Assembly: GCF_001428545.1 (NCBI RefSeq)
Contig: NZ_LMHZ01000011.1
Location: forward strand, 1-64,000
DNA from: Noviherbaspirillum sp. Root189
GTDB lineage: Bacteria > Pseudomonadota > Gammaproteobacteria > Burkholderiales > Burkholderiaceae_D
Direction of reading: 5' to 3'
DNA length: 64,000 bases
The translations under genes and the position numbers were made by a program. The notes under the pieces are model-generated. The model was not told the DNA's origin. It made no database searches and saw only the letters and a program-made list of their open reading frames with translations. Below are positions 27,782-36,282 of this stretch, one piece after another (within the stretch, counting starts at the first letter, position 1; each line of letters opens with the position of its first letter).

Positions 27782-28168
27782 CGCCTTTCCTCTCGTTCTG
27801 TTTAGCCGAACAGACTGTCAAGCGAAAGGCGTGCCGACGGATGCTTGGCGGGAGTTCCGCAAAACAAGAGGCGACCATCCGCATTCCGTGAACGGAGCGA
27901 TGCCAACAGACTTAATTTCTCAGAAGAATGATGGAATAGCGCTGCTTGAAACCATAAATCGTGGTTAATTGATATCAGGCAAGTTCACATTGTTTGCTTT
28001 GATTCCTGTGGGTCAATAATTACGCTACGATAAGGTTTTGACGAGGAATGCTATTTTGCAACAGTGTGCCGTCTTGCCACAAAACGAAATTGCAATACAG
28101 TCAACACACCCGGAAGCATGTAAAGACGCACTTCCTGTTAAACCACTGCCGATAACGGAGCATGACGG
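27782..28168. other. intergenic region before the T6SS-like cassette
   Basis: This 387-base AT-rich divergent region presumably carries the promoter of the four-gene cassette that starts at 28169. No operator dyad or RNA motif stood out. Confidence 0.4.
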
Positions 28169-28861
28169 ATGGATGCCTTGCCTATTAGCGAAATAGCCGA
28201 AGTCGAAAAACTCTCAGCAAGCGGGCCGCAAGCCAATACGGAAAGCGCGACGGCAGGGATGGATGCCCTTACCGAAGCCTTCCTCAGAGGGGCAGGCCTG
28301 CCATCTTCCGCGCTACCTTCCGGCTTGACGCCGGAATCGATGGAGACCATTGGCAAGCTGCTTGCCGCTTCCATTAACGGCACGCTTGAGCTGAACAAAT
28401 TGCGTGCAACGGTAAAGCGGGAAGTGAAGGCCGATGTAACCATGGTAGTGGTACGCAATAACAATGCCCTGAAGTTTTTCTCCGATAGCGAAACGGTGCT
28501 GACGCAGATGCTGCGTAAAAAGATGCCCGGCTTCATGGGCCCGGTCGAGGCCATGACGGACGCCTACGACGATCTCAAGGCGCACCAGCTCGGCATCATC
28601 GCCGGCGTACGAGAACAGATGCGCCACCTCATCGCGCAGCTCGATCCGAACGCCATGGAGGCAGATGTCCCCGCCCGTCCGATTGCGGACGCCTTGTTTC
28701 CTTCCATCCGGAAAGCAGCCATGTGGGATAAATTCCATGTGCATTACCGCGCCATCAACCGCAATCCGAACGCGGATTTCCATGAATTATTCGGCCAGGT
28801 CTTTGTAGACGCCTATGAGCGTGAAACGGAGCGGGTCAAGAGCGCCGCCAGCGATGAATAG
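28169..28861 (+). CDS. T6SS TagH C-terminal-domain protein lacking the FHA domain
   Basis: The 230-residue protein matches by eye the C-terminal domain of type VI secretion FHA proteins (TagH/ImpI). Family landmarks in order are AFLRGAGLPSSAL, the NNALKFF-like NPLKF position, MLRKKMPGFMGPVEAMTDAYDDLKAHQ, AMWDKFHVHYRAI and DFHELFGQVFVDAYE. Full TagH proteins begin with an FHA phosphothreonine-binding domain of about 100 residues; here only about 30 variable residues precede the domain. The gene overlaps the following PP2C gene by 8 bases. In type VI systems TagH is the phosphorylated partner of kinase PpkA. Confidence 0.8.
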   Translation: MDALPISEIAEVEKLSASGPQANTESATAGMDALTEAFLRGAGLPSSALPSGLTPESMETIGKLLAASINGTLELNKLRATVKREVKADVTMVVVRNNNALKFFSDSETVLTQMLRKKMPGFMGPVEAMTDAYDDLKAHQLGIIAGVREQMRHLIAQLDPNAMEADVPARPIADALFPSIRKAAMWDKFHVHYRAINRNPNADFHELFGQVFVDAYERETERVKSAASDE

Positions 28862-29657
28862 CTTACTTTCCGCTGTCATGACCCTGGAAGTGGCCTCACT
28901 CAGCAGTCCGGGCGGGCGCCAGGCCAACGAAGACGCATTCAAATTGTCCGCACGAGGGCCACTGGCGTGCTTTGCCGTATCGGATGGCGTCGGTGGTGAA
29001 ATAGGCGGCGACCTTGCTGCGCGTGCCGTGGTGGAATCCATTGTTGCCGGATTTGATGCGGACCCGGCGGTCAACGAACATGCGCTGGCGCGATATCTGG
29101 ATTCCGCAAAAGCGGAAGTCGTCCACCAGCAACTGGCAGATCCCGTCCTCAAGAACATGAGCGCAACCGTTGCCGTCGCTCTTATCGACTGCGCCCATGC
29201 GCAGGTCCATTGGGGGCATCTCGGCGACACCCGTATCTATCAGTTTCGCGATGGCGGTGTCCATCGGATGACGAAGGATCACAGTGCGGTCCAGCAACTG
29301 GTCGACGCCGGTCTTTGCGCCGCTGAAAAAATTCGTTCCCATCCTTTGCGCAGCAGTCTGCTGGGGGCAATCGGTGTTACCGACGAAGGTGCCGCCGATA
29401 TTGCATACAGTAGCAAGCGCCTTGAAAAAGGCGATGCCTTGCTGCTTTGCACGGATGGGTTTTGGGAGTGGATCACCGAACCCGAGATGGAAGCCTCACT
29501 GCGGGAAGCCAGTTCGGTAGCCAACTGGCTCAGCGCCATGGACCACATCGCACAGCACAATGCCTCGTCATCGCGAGATCCTCGCCAACCTCGCGATAAC
29601 TACACCGCCATCGCCATCCGGGTCGCAGACCAGGAGCCGCTTCTTGAGCAGGCATAG
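28854..29657 (+). CDS. PP2C-family Ser/Thr phosphatase (PppA-like)
   Basis: This protein of about 267 residues is a Mn/Mg-dependent PPM phosphatase. The metal-binding motifs are SDGVGGEIGGD, WGHLGDTRIYQFRDG, LLLCTDGFWEW and the terminal DNYTAIAIR. In type VI secretion, PppA reverses PpkA phosphorylation of the FHA protein. The start at 28854 overlaps the end of the TagH-like gene; a second ATG at 28878 is possible. The kinase gene starts one base after its stop, so the genes are surely cotranscribed. Confidence 0.9.
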   Translation: MNSLLSAVMTLEVASLSSPGGRQANEDAFKLSARGPLACFAVSDGVGGEIGGDLAARAVVESIVAGFDADPAVNEHALARYLDSAKAEVVHQQLADPVLKNMSATVAVALIDCAHAQVHWGHLGDTRIYQFRDGGVHRMTKDHSAVQQLVDAGLCAAEKIRSHPLRSSLLGAIGVTDEGAADIAYSSKRLEKGDALLLCTDGFWEWITEPEMEASLREASSVANWLSAMDHIAQHNASSSRDPRQPRDNYTAIAIRVADQEPLLEQA

Positions 29658-29658
29658 T

Positions 29659-31302
29659 GTGAACCAGACCATCGCCCACCTCCCTCACCTGCCGGACGCT
29701 GCGCATCGCGACCTCGCTTCGGCATCGGAAAACTGCCTCGCGACCGGTACGCGGCTTGCCGAATTTGAAATCCGGGGCGTGATCGGCGAGGGCGGCTTTG
29801 GTATCGTCTATCTGGCATTCGACCATTCGCTGCAGCGCACCGTGGCGATCAAAGAATACATGCCGGCTGTACTTGCCGGCCGCGGACCGGACACGAGCGT
29901 GGCAGTCCGTTCAAGGCAAAACCAGGGAACCTTTGAAAAAGGTCTGAGAAGCTTTATCAACGAAGCAAGGCTGCTGGCCCAATTCGATCACCCCGCCCTG
30001 ATCAAGGTCTATCGCTTCTGGGAGCAGAACAATACCGCCTACATGGTCATGCGGCACTACGAAGGACATACGCTGAAGGCCATCGTCAGCGACAACCCGG
30101 AACTGGTCACCGAAGCCTGGCTGAAGGCTATGCTCGCCCCGCTTCTTGAAGCGCTGGAAACGCTTTACCGGGCCAAGGTGCTGCATCGTGATATATCCCC
30201 GGACAACATCATGATCCAACCCGATGGGCAGGCGGTGTTGCTCGATTTCGGCGCGGCGCGCCAGATCATCAGCGACATCACGCAGTCGCTGACCGTGATC
30301 CTGAAGCCCGGTTATGCGCCGGTCGAGCAATACGCGGATGACGACTTGATGGTGCAAGGCCCCTGGACCGACATTTATTCGCTGTCGGCAGTGCTCTATC
30401 TGCTGATCACCAGGAAACCCCCGCCCGCATCGGTCGGCCGGATGATCAAGGATCCGATCGAGATCCTGGAAAACAGCGAACGTCCAGGCTTTGACAAACC
30501 GTTTCTCGCCGCGATCGACAAGGGGCTGGCAATTCGGCCGGAAGACCGTCCGCAATCGGTTGAAGCGTTCAGGATTCTCCTCGGCTTGGTAACCCAGCCT
30601 GCCGCAGCAGGTAGTGCTCCGCCAATCCGCATGCCGACAATGCCGGAACCGGCGCAAGTACCGGCAGCACTTTCGGAACACACACCGCATGCCGCACCGA
30701 AGCTGAGCAAACCGGCAGTGGGGTCTAAATGGCTGGGAGCCGCAGGCGCGATACTGCTTGGCATGATCGCCATCGCCGTGGTTGCGATCAAGGACCGTCC
30801 GCAGACCGAGGCGCCCGCGACGGAAACATCGATACCGACATCATTGCCGCCGGCAGCAACTGCGGATGAAGAGGTAACCGCATGGGCCAGGATTGATAAC
30901 AATGCAAAGGCCACGCGTGAGGACGTCGAAGCCTTTTTGAGTAAATTCCCCGATGGGAAGTACACGGCACCCGCCAGGTTCAGGCTCGAAACCCTTCAGG
31001 ACCGGGTCATTTCTTCTCAGGCGGGGACCACTGCGGCGGTCACTGAAACAGAATCGAAGAAAGAATTAGCGGCAAGCCCCGCGCTTGGCACCGTCAAACT
31101 GATGATCAAGCCCTGGGGCAATATTTCTGTCGACGGTGTCGCCAGGGGACCCAGCCCACCGCTCAAGCGCCTCTCACTCCCTGAAGGCAAGCATCAGATC
31201 GTGATAGAGAACCCTGCCTTCCCTTCCCGTACCGTCGACATTGATGTCGTCGGCAAGAAACAGATAAGCATCGAGCATAGTTTTTCAGCACCTAAACCAT
31301 GA
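29659..31302 (+). CDS. membrane Ser/Thr protein kinase with PEGA domain (PpkA-like)
   Basis: A protein of about 547 residues from GTG 29659, set because that codon begins one base after the phosphatase stop; the frame is open further upstream. The Hanks-type kinase domain is at about 36-310: glycine loop GEGGFG (44-49), Lys65 in VAIK, the HRDISPDNIM catalytic loop (177-186) and DFGAA (197-201). A linker follows, then a single membrane helix (about 363-385), a periplasmic stretch and a C-terminal PEGA domain (ISVDGVARGPSPPLKRLSLP). In PpkA-type systems the external domain senses envelope cues. The stop overlaps the lipoprotein start by four bases. Confidence 0.9.
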   Translation: MNQTIAHLPHLPDAAHRDLASASENCLATGTRLAEFEIRGVIGEGGFGIVYLAFDHSLQRTVAIKEYMPAVLAGRGPDTSVAVRSRQNQGTFEKGLRSFINEARLLAQFDHPALIKVYRFWEQNNTAYMVMRHYEGHTLKAIVSDNPELVTEAWLKAMLAPLLEALETLYRAKVLHRDISPDNIMIQPDGQAVLLDFGAARQIISDITQSLTVILKPGYAPVEQYADDDLMVQGPWTDIYSLSAVLYLLITRKPPPASVGRMIKDPIEILENSERPGFDKPFLAAIDKGLAIRPEDRPQSVEAFRILLGLVTQPAAAGSAPPIRMPTMPEPAQVPAALSEHTPHAAPKLSKPAVGSKWLGAAGAILLGMIAIAVVAIKDRPQTEAPATETSIPTSLPPAATADEEVTAWARIDNNAKATREDVEAFLSKFPDGKYTAPARFRLETLQDRVISSQAGTTAAVTETESKKELAASPALGTVKLMIKPWGNISVDGVARGPSPPLKRLSLPEGKHQIVIENPAFPSRTVDIDVVGKKQISIEHSFSAPKP

Positions 31303-31766
31303 ATGTATTTCCGTTTTCCTTCAAGCAGTTGCCGTCCGCAGTTTGCATCGTTTTGTTATGTGGCTGTGCCACCCGGATGCCGGATGCTGTCAGCGACCCG
31401 GCGGTCACTGCTGCTGCCAGACCGGTTGCAGAAAAGCCTGCACCAACAGAGAAGCGCTCCCCGGCTGAAAGCTCACTGCCGCCCTCTGAAGCGGCATTAA
31501 AGGAAGGCATCGCACTGTACAACGACGGCAACTTCGCCGCCGCGATACGACGGCTGAACTCCATCAGCGGTGCCGACAAACCAATCCAGATCCAAGCCCA
31601 CAAATACGCTGCGTTCAGTTATTGCGTCAGCGACAAAAGAACACTTTGCCGACAGCAGTTTGAAAAGGCGCTGAAGCTCGATCCCGGCTTCGATCTCGAA
31701 CCAGGTGAAAAGGGTCATCCCTTGTGGGGACGTGTTTTCGAGCAAGTGAAGAAACGAAAAAAATAA
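31299..31766 (+). CDS. TssQ-like T6SS-associated lipoprotein
   Basis: The 155-residue protein has a signal peptide ending in a lipobox (LCGC, Cys23). A Pro/Ala-rich linker is followed by two TPR-like helical pairs (ALKEGIALYNDGNFAAAIRR, then AAFSYCVSDKRTLCRQQFEK) and ALKLDPGFDLEPGEKGHPLWG. This layout and ending resemble the TssQ-type lipoproteins of Burkholderiales type VI clusters. The ATG overlaps the kinase stop (ATGA), so it belongs to the same operon. The TssQ assignment is by recollection of the family pattern. Confidence 0.7.
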   Translation: MNVFPFSFKQLPSAVCIVLLCGCATRMPDAVSDPAVTAAARPVAEKPAPTEKRSPAESSLPPSEAALKEGIALYNDGNFAAAIRRLNSISGADKPIQIQAHKYAAFSYCVSDKRTLCRQQFEKALKLDPGFDLEPGEKGHPLWGRVFEQVKKRKK

Positions 31767-31787
31767 CCCTCCCGCTGTAGGCGTCGA

Positions 31788-32453
31788 TTAATCCCTGTAG
31801 CGCAGCTGCTCCGCGACAAAGCCATCGAAGGCTTGCAGTACCGGAGCGTAACGCGCGCTGTCTTGCTCCAGTTGGGCAAGCGCATGACAAGTCGCCTCCA
31901 GGGTCGAAAGCTGGTCGGGTAGATGCGCCTTGCGTATCCGGTATTGCGAAGGCGCCGCCGCTTGTAGTGCAAGCCGCGGCAACTCCTGAAGCATAGGATT
32001 CAGATACAGCATTTTTCGGCTTTTGCGCCAGGTACCGTCCAGTACGACGAGCCGCAGCCGTGCGGCGTTATCAGACACAACTTCTTTCCGATGCGAACTG
32101 CCGGATGCCTGCCCAGCCGTATCGGGGTAGAGCAACAGGGTTTGCCTGCGGCATGGATGGCAGGACGCCACATCCGTCCTCGCATCGGGGAACGGAGCGT
32201 AGAGCAGCGCATGCAGTTGTTCTTCTGAAAAACTTTCACCCACCACGAGCTGACTCCCCGGTAGGCTCAAGTGCAACAGGCGCGCGCTACCTTTTGCATG
32301 ACGCGTTTCCATCGGATGCTGGAGGATCAGCACTTCCGTGCGTGACTGCACCGGCACGATCCAGTGGCAAATGCATGCCGATTGGGCACGCAGGCAATGC
32401 GGGCATTCCGCGCGCCGGCCCGGGTCTGGCTGCTGGTCGGGGGATGGAGTCAT
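31788..32453 (-). CDS. DTW-domain tRNA aminocarboxypropyltransferase
   Basis: The 221-residue protein has an N-terminal Cys cluster (CPHCLRAQSACIC, residues 17-29) and the DTW/DxTW region read here as VVLDGTWRKSRKMLYLNP, followed by LSTLEATCHALAQLE. The family (YfiP/TapT) adds the acp group of SAM to uridine 47 in the tRNA variable loop. The length is normal. The gene is convergent with the T6SS-like cassette and unrelated to it. Confidence 0.85.
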   Translation of the reverse strand: MTPSPDQQPDPGRRAECPHCLRAQSACICHWIVPVQSRTEVLILQHPMETRHAKGSARLLHLSLPGSQLVVGESFSEEQLHALLYAPFPDARTDVASCHPCRRQTLLLYPDTAGQASGSSHRKEVVSDNAARLRLVVLDGTWRKSRKMLYLNPMLQELPRLALQAAAPSQYRIRKAHLPDQLSTLEATCHALAQLEQDSARYAPVLQAFDGFVAEQLRYRD

Positions 32454-32812
32454 TCACAGTCTCGGGTTGAAATTGATATGAATTACAGGTCAATGTAACG
32501 GCGAACTGATACATCCACGCGCGCAGAATCCTGATCTCTTACCAGAGTGCCATATCGCACGCTAAGTGATCAATTGAAATAAATCTTTCTGGCAAGCTTA
32601 TCCCAGCTCCACTCGTCGCGGAAAAGTAAGACGCGCACTGCAAATTTCCTGACATAAATGCAAATATGAAATTTAGTTTCCTCCAATGTCAGAAACACGT
32701 CGCGATTTAACTGCAATCGGTAATTTAATTGGTTTAATGTCACGCATCATACGGAAGTGACAGTAGCAAGGGCGCAAAATCAAATCACTTTCACACCTTT
32801 GATAACCATGCC
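32454..32812. other. AT-rich intergenic region
   Basis: These 359 bases are distinctly AT-rich in the second half and presumably contain promoters for the divergent genes. No gene, repeat or RNA motif was recognised. Confidence 0.4.
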
Positions 32813-33034
32813 ATGGACACTATGCTTGAACGTACATTGCATCCGCAGATAGTAGGAAGCTTTGCGGTATATACCCAAAATCCTGATCTTGCGAAGAAGG
32901 TACTGGAACAGGTGCGTGCAAGTCATTTGCAGACTGTTCCATTCGGAACAGTTACCCTGGAGACAGGCGAGCAAATTGATTGGGTCAACATCCGTTACGG
33001 AGTAAAGCCCCAACAAGCTGATCAGAATGAATAA
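32813..33034 (+). CDS. small hypothetical protein
   Basis: This 73-residue protein begins MDTMLERTLHPQIVGSFAVYT, with a helix (NPDLAKKVLEQVRA) and a strand pair (TVPFGTVTLETGEQIDWVNIRYG). No family is recognised. An ATG three codons in could be the real start. A terminator follows at 33119-33149. Confidence 0.55.
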   Translation: MDTMLERTLHPQIVGSFAVYTQNPDLAKKVLEQVRASHLQTVPFGTVTLETGEQIDWVNIRYGVKPQQADQNE

Positions 33035-33118
33035 TGGACTTGCCTCTGTATGACACAGTGAAAAATCTTTCCATGCCACGATTTCATCATGGGTACTCCT
33101 ATCCCGGTTATCGTGGTT

Positions 33119-33149
33119 GCCCGTCGATGGTGGGTCGGCGGGCTTTTTT
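33119..33149 (+). terminator. rho-independent terminator
   Basis: The stem GCCCGTCGA (33119-33127) pairs with TCGGCGGGC (33135-33143) with one G-T pair and is followed by six T residues. It ends the transcript of the small gene at 32813-33034. Confidence 0.8.
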
Positions 33150-33202
33150 ATTCAGCACCAGCTTAGTCGGTTTGCTTAACCTTAGTTATATGAAGCAGGA
33201 CT

Positions 33203-33490
33203 ATGAAGCAAAACTTAATTAAAACCAGCTACGATCCGAATCGCTTGCTCGACAGTGTCATGAACCGGCTTGGACTGAACAGCGACAGACAGTTGTCACG
33301 CAAGCTCCGTGTCACACTACAGGTCATTGCACGCATCCGCTCAGGCCGTCTGCCGGTTGGCGCTTCCATGCTTTTGTGGATATCGGAGTGCACTGGTGAC
33401 AGCATTCACGAACTTCGCCACATCCTCGGGGACCGGCGTGCAAAGGCACGCCTGAACTGCGCACTGGCCAGCACGAGGAGAGCGGGATGA
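33203..33490 (+). CDS. small helix-turn-helix-like DNA-binding protein
   Basis: The 95-residue protein has a compact helical region (LLDSVMNRLGLNSDRQLSRKL, then LQVIARIRSGRLPVGASMLL) of the Cro/CI type used by lambda-repressor-like folds. It is followed by a basic tail. AGCAGG lies ahead of the ATG. It overlaps the next gene by four bases, so the two are translationally coupled. Its target is unknown. Repressor-like proteins of this size are common chromosomal hypotheticals in Burkholderiales. Confidence 0.65.
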   Translation: MKQNLIKTSYDPNRLLDSVMNRLGLNSDRQLSRKLRVTLQVIARIRSGRLPVGASMLLWISECTGDSIHELRHILGDRRAKARLNCALASTRRAG

Positions 33491-33711
33491 AGGTCACGGA
33501 AGCCATGCTGGATGCCGCACTTCGCAAAGCCACCGAGGCCGGTCTATTTCCACGCCATTGCAGTTCTTATGAAATGCAGGTAAACCGCGACGTCATGTAC
33601 GGCATCCTATCCGCGGCGATGCGTGAAGCGGCGGTGGACTTCATCGAAGGCACACTAGTCGAATCCAAGGCCACACCCTTGCTCTCCCTGGTTCACTCCC
33701 ATTACAAGTAA
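33487..33711 (+). CDS. small hypothetical protein coupled to the HTH gene
   Basis: This 74-residue protein begins MKVTEAMLDAALRKATEAGLFPR and is helical, with one region of moderate hydrophobicity (MYGILSAAMREAAVDFIEG). GGAG precedes the ATG, which lies inside the stop of the previous gene. The tight coupling suggests a shared role with the HTH protein. No toxin or antitoxin motif is recognised. Confidence 0.6.
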   Translation: MKVTEAMLDAALRKATEAGLFPRHCSSYEMQVNRDVMYGILSAAMREAAVDFIEGTLVESKATPLLSLVHSHYK

Positions 33712-33768
33712 GGCATTAGTACAAGTCGGGTGCAGCCACGCCCTCCTGCCCCCCACGGGAAGACATGA

Positions 33769-34506
33769 ATGGAACAGTCACGCAGGACATTCCTGCAGTA
33801 TTCAGCAGCCGCGGTAGCGTCGACCGGAACTGCCGCCTCCAGAAACATGCATCTCGTCCTTCTAGGCGATTCGATTTTTGATAACGGCGCCTATACCGGC
33901 GGCAAGCCGGACGTTATTACGCAATTGCGCAATGTTATTCCACGGGGCTGGAAGGCGGACTTGCTGGCGCGCGATGGCGCGACGACAGAAGGGATCGCGG
34001 CACAGCTTGCACGCGTTCCGCCAGGCGCGACGCATCTCGTGCTGAGCGTCGGCGGCAACGACGCCCTCATGCAACAGCACCTGCTACGATCATCGGCGTC
34101 CTCTACCGCAGAAGCATTGACCGTGCTTGGCCATGCGGTCCGGCACTTCGAGACAGCCTATCGCAAGGTCATTGACGCCTGCGTTGCGCGCGGCCTGCCA
34201 CTGACCATCTGCACCATCTACAACGGCAATTTCGACGACAGGCAATATCAGCGAATAGTGCAGGTTGCGCTAGCACTATTTAACGACGCCATCATCCGTA
34301 CCGCAACGGAACACCACCTCAATGTAATCGAACTAAGGATGGTGTGCTCGCAGCCGGAAGACTATGCAAATGCCATCGAGCCCTCCAGTACCGGCGCCGC
34401 GAAAATCGCACGCGCGATCCTGATAGCCACCAAGAGTACGAGTAGCCAAAACACGAGTGGCATATCGGCGGTACGCGCCGCCCGGCTTTTTAGCGGACGA
34501 GGATAG
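33769..34506 (+). CDS. SGNH-fold (GDSL-like) protein, exported, atypical catalytic residues
   Basis: The 245-residue protein has a Tat-like signal (SRRTFLQYSAAAVAS). SGNH block I is LLGDSIFDN with Ser35 and block III is SVGGND (Gly96, Asn97). Block V, normally DxIHP with the catalytic Asp and His, reads NAIEP (residues 201-205), so both are replaced. Family enzymes are lipases or esterases of the periplasm or envelope. With Ser35 but no His, hydrolysis is doubtful, and a binding or different catalytic role is possible. An alternative His could act if my alignment is off. Confidence 0.75.
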   Translation: MEQSRRTFLQYSAAAVASTGTAASRNMHLVLLGDSIFDNGAYTGGKPDVITQLRNVIPRGWKADLLARDGATTEGIAAQLARVPPGATHLVLSVGGNDALMQQHLLRSSASSTAEALTVLGHAVRHFETAYRKVIDACVARGLPLTICTIYNGNFDDRQYQRIVQVALALFNDAIIRTATEHHLNVIELRMVCSQPEDYANAIEPSSTGAAKIARAILIATKSTSSQNTSGISAVRAARLFSGRG

Positions 34507-34511
34507 GGCTT

Positions 34512-34683
34512 ATACCAATCCCAACCTATATCGCACCATGAGATCGCGTCTTTTTCCGGGGGCGCCGAGCCGCCTGCCTACGTTGCACTCGTCGTCAATA
34601 GCCCGCTATTGACTCCTCCTGCGCCTTGCCAGTCAAAAAAAGCCATCGATCTCATTTGTCACGTTACAGGTTGGCATTGGTAT
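34512..34683 (-). mobile_element. fold-back MITE-like element, copy A (reverse orientation)
   Basis: The ends are TACCAATCCCAA (left) and TTGGCATTGGTA (right), the latter with one base changed. It matches the other three copies in reverse orientation and has about 14 extra bases near 34556-34571. The apex shows GTCAATAGC/GCTATTGAC around a CC dinucleotide. It is flanked by TTA on both sides, a 3-bp target duplication. It lies in the 391-base gap (34507-34897) between the SGNH gene and the aminotransferase; the rest of that gap is plain AT-rich sequence. Confidence 0.85.
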
Positions 34684-34897
34684 TACATCGCCTGCCCAAT
34701 TCATCAATGACGTCGTCCGTTTCCGCGAAACTGTCACGGTAAAATCGCCGTGCCGGCACATTAACTTATTTTGCAACTGTACAGGGACTAGGGCAGAATG
34801 GCCCATATAGGCTCATAGAAACATCGCAGGCAGAAAAACCCGTGCACTGCAGGTGTCTTGTCATGCCTTCCGATCCTTTACCATTGCGAGTCCTTTC

Positions 34898-36118
34898 ATG
34901 GAAATGTTTCAGCCGCCGTCCGTCGTCTCTCTCGACCATATCCTGCCGCAAGAGCCGTTGTTAATGATGGGCGCCGGCCCGGTCCCGATTCCCCACAAAG
35001 TGGCCTATGCCAATTCGATTGTGATCAATCACCTTGGCGAGACCATGAACAAGGTGATCGAGCAGGTCAAGGAAATGGGCGCCTATGTGTTCCAGACTTC
35101 CTCCAAACATGTGCTTGGCGTTGCCGGCCCCGGCTCGGCAGCGATGGAAATGGCGATCTGCAACCTGGTCGCGCCGGACAGTCGGGTACTGTCGATCTGT
35201 AACGGATATTTCAGCCGGCGCATGGCGGAAATGGCCACGCGTGTCGGTGGCAAGGTGACCGTTCTGGATATCGCTGACAATCTCGCGGCTGAGCCTGCGC
35301 AAGTCGAGCAGTTGCTGAAGGAAGGTAATTTCCAGACGCTGACGATCGTTCAGGGTGAGACTTCCAATACGGTTTTCAACCGCCATCTCGAAGCGATTGC
35401 GCGACTTGCACATTCCTATGGCTGCATGGTGATCGTCGACGCGGTGTGCACGCTGAGCACCATGCCACTTGAGATGGACCGCTGGAAAGTTGACGCCGTC
35501 ATCACGGGGGGTCAGAAGGGGCTGGCATCCATTCCGGGCGTGTCGCTACTGGCGTTTTCCGAACAAGCGTGGAAACGCATCGAAGCACGCAGCCACACCA
35601 TCGCACACTGGTGTCTCGATGCGCTGTTGGCCGATAAGTTCTGGAATCAGAAGTCGTATCATTACACTGCACCGGTGTCCGGCATTCTTGCCTTGCATGA
35701 GGCCTTGCGCCTGGTTTGCGAGGAAACATTGCCGCGCCGGTTTGCGCGTCATGCCCTGTGCTCCAAGGCCTTGCAGCGGGGCATAGAAGCAATGGGACTG
35801 CGCCTGCTGGTGTCTGAAGATGTCAGGCTTAACTCCGTGGTCGGCATTACGGTCCCGGAAGGGATTTCCGGCGATGCGGTGCGTACGCATATGTCGCGCG
35901 TGCATCGCGTCGAGATATCAGGATCCTTTGGGCCTAACATTGTTCGCATCGGGCAGATGGGCGAACAGAGCCGCGCGCACAATCTGTTCAGAACCTTGCA
36001 TGCATTCGGATCAAGCCTGCAATTTGCAGGCGCATCGCTTGACCTTCCAGCCGGGATCGCCGAACTGGAAAAAGGCTTGTCGAACCAGAGTGACGCGTCT
36101 GTGGCCGAATCGCGATAA
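34898..36118 (+). CDS. class V aminotransferase, alanine/serine-glyoxylate type
   Basis: This 406-residue PLP enzyme belongs to the fold-type I class V group. GVAGPGSAAMEMAI near residues 74-87 fits the substrate and phosphate loop. VIVDAVCTLSTMP (178-190) carries the Asp that contacts the PLP pyridine N. GGQKGLASIPG carries the Schiff-base Lys207. Members transfer the amino group of Ser, Ala or a related donor to glyoxylate or pyruvate; the exact donor is unknown. The start at 34898 is chosen by comparison with the usual N-terminus, and the frame extends 15 codons upstream. Confidence 0.88.
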   Translation: MEMFQPPSVVSLDHILPQEPLLMMGAGPVPIPHKVAYANSIVINHLGETMNKVIEQVKEMGAYVFQTSSKHVLGVAGPGSAAMEMAICNLVAPDSRVLSICNGYFSRRMAEMATRVGGKVTVLDIADNLAAEPAQVEQLLKEGNFQTLTIVQGETSNTVFNRHLEAIARLAHSYGCMVIVDAVCTLSTMPLEMDRWKVDAVITGGQKGLASIPGVSLLAFSEQAWKRIEARSHTIAHWCLDALLADKFWNQKSYHYTAPVSGILALHEALRLVCEETLPRRFARHALCSKALQRGIEAMGLRLLVSEDVRLNSVVGITVPEGISGDAVRTHMSRVHRVEISGSFGPNIVRIGQMGEQSRAHNLFRTLHAFGSSLQFAGASLDLPAGIAELEKGLSNQSDASVAESR

Positions 36119-36282
36119 AAATCTAGCTCCTGAGAACCGTCACGTTTTGATACAAAATTGACCATGAACTTCCGATAACGGATGCTTCTAACTTCATCCA
36201 GCAAGTGCTCGGTAAGTCATGTGAGTGATCCCTTGATCCTCCATGACCGATTCTCAATTTCTTCCAAGGATGGAGGCAGTGT

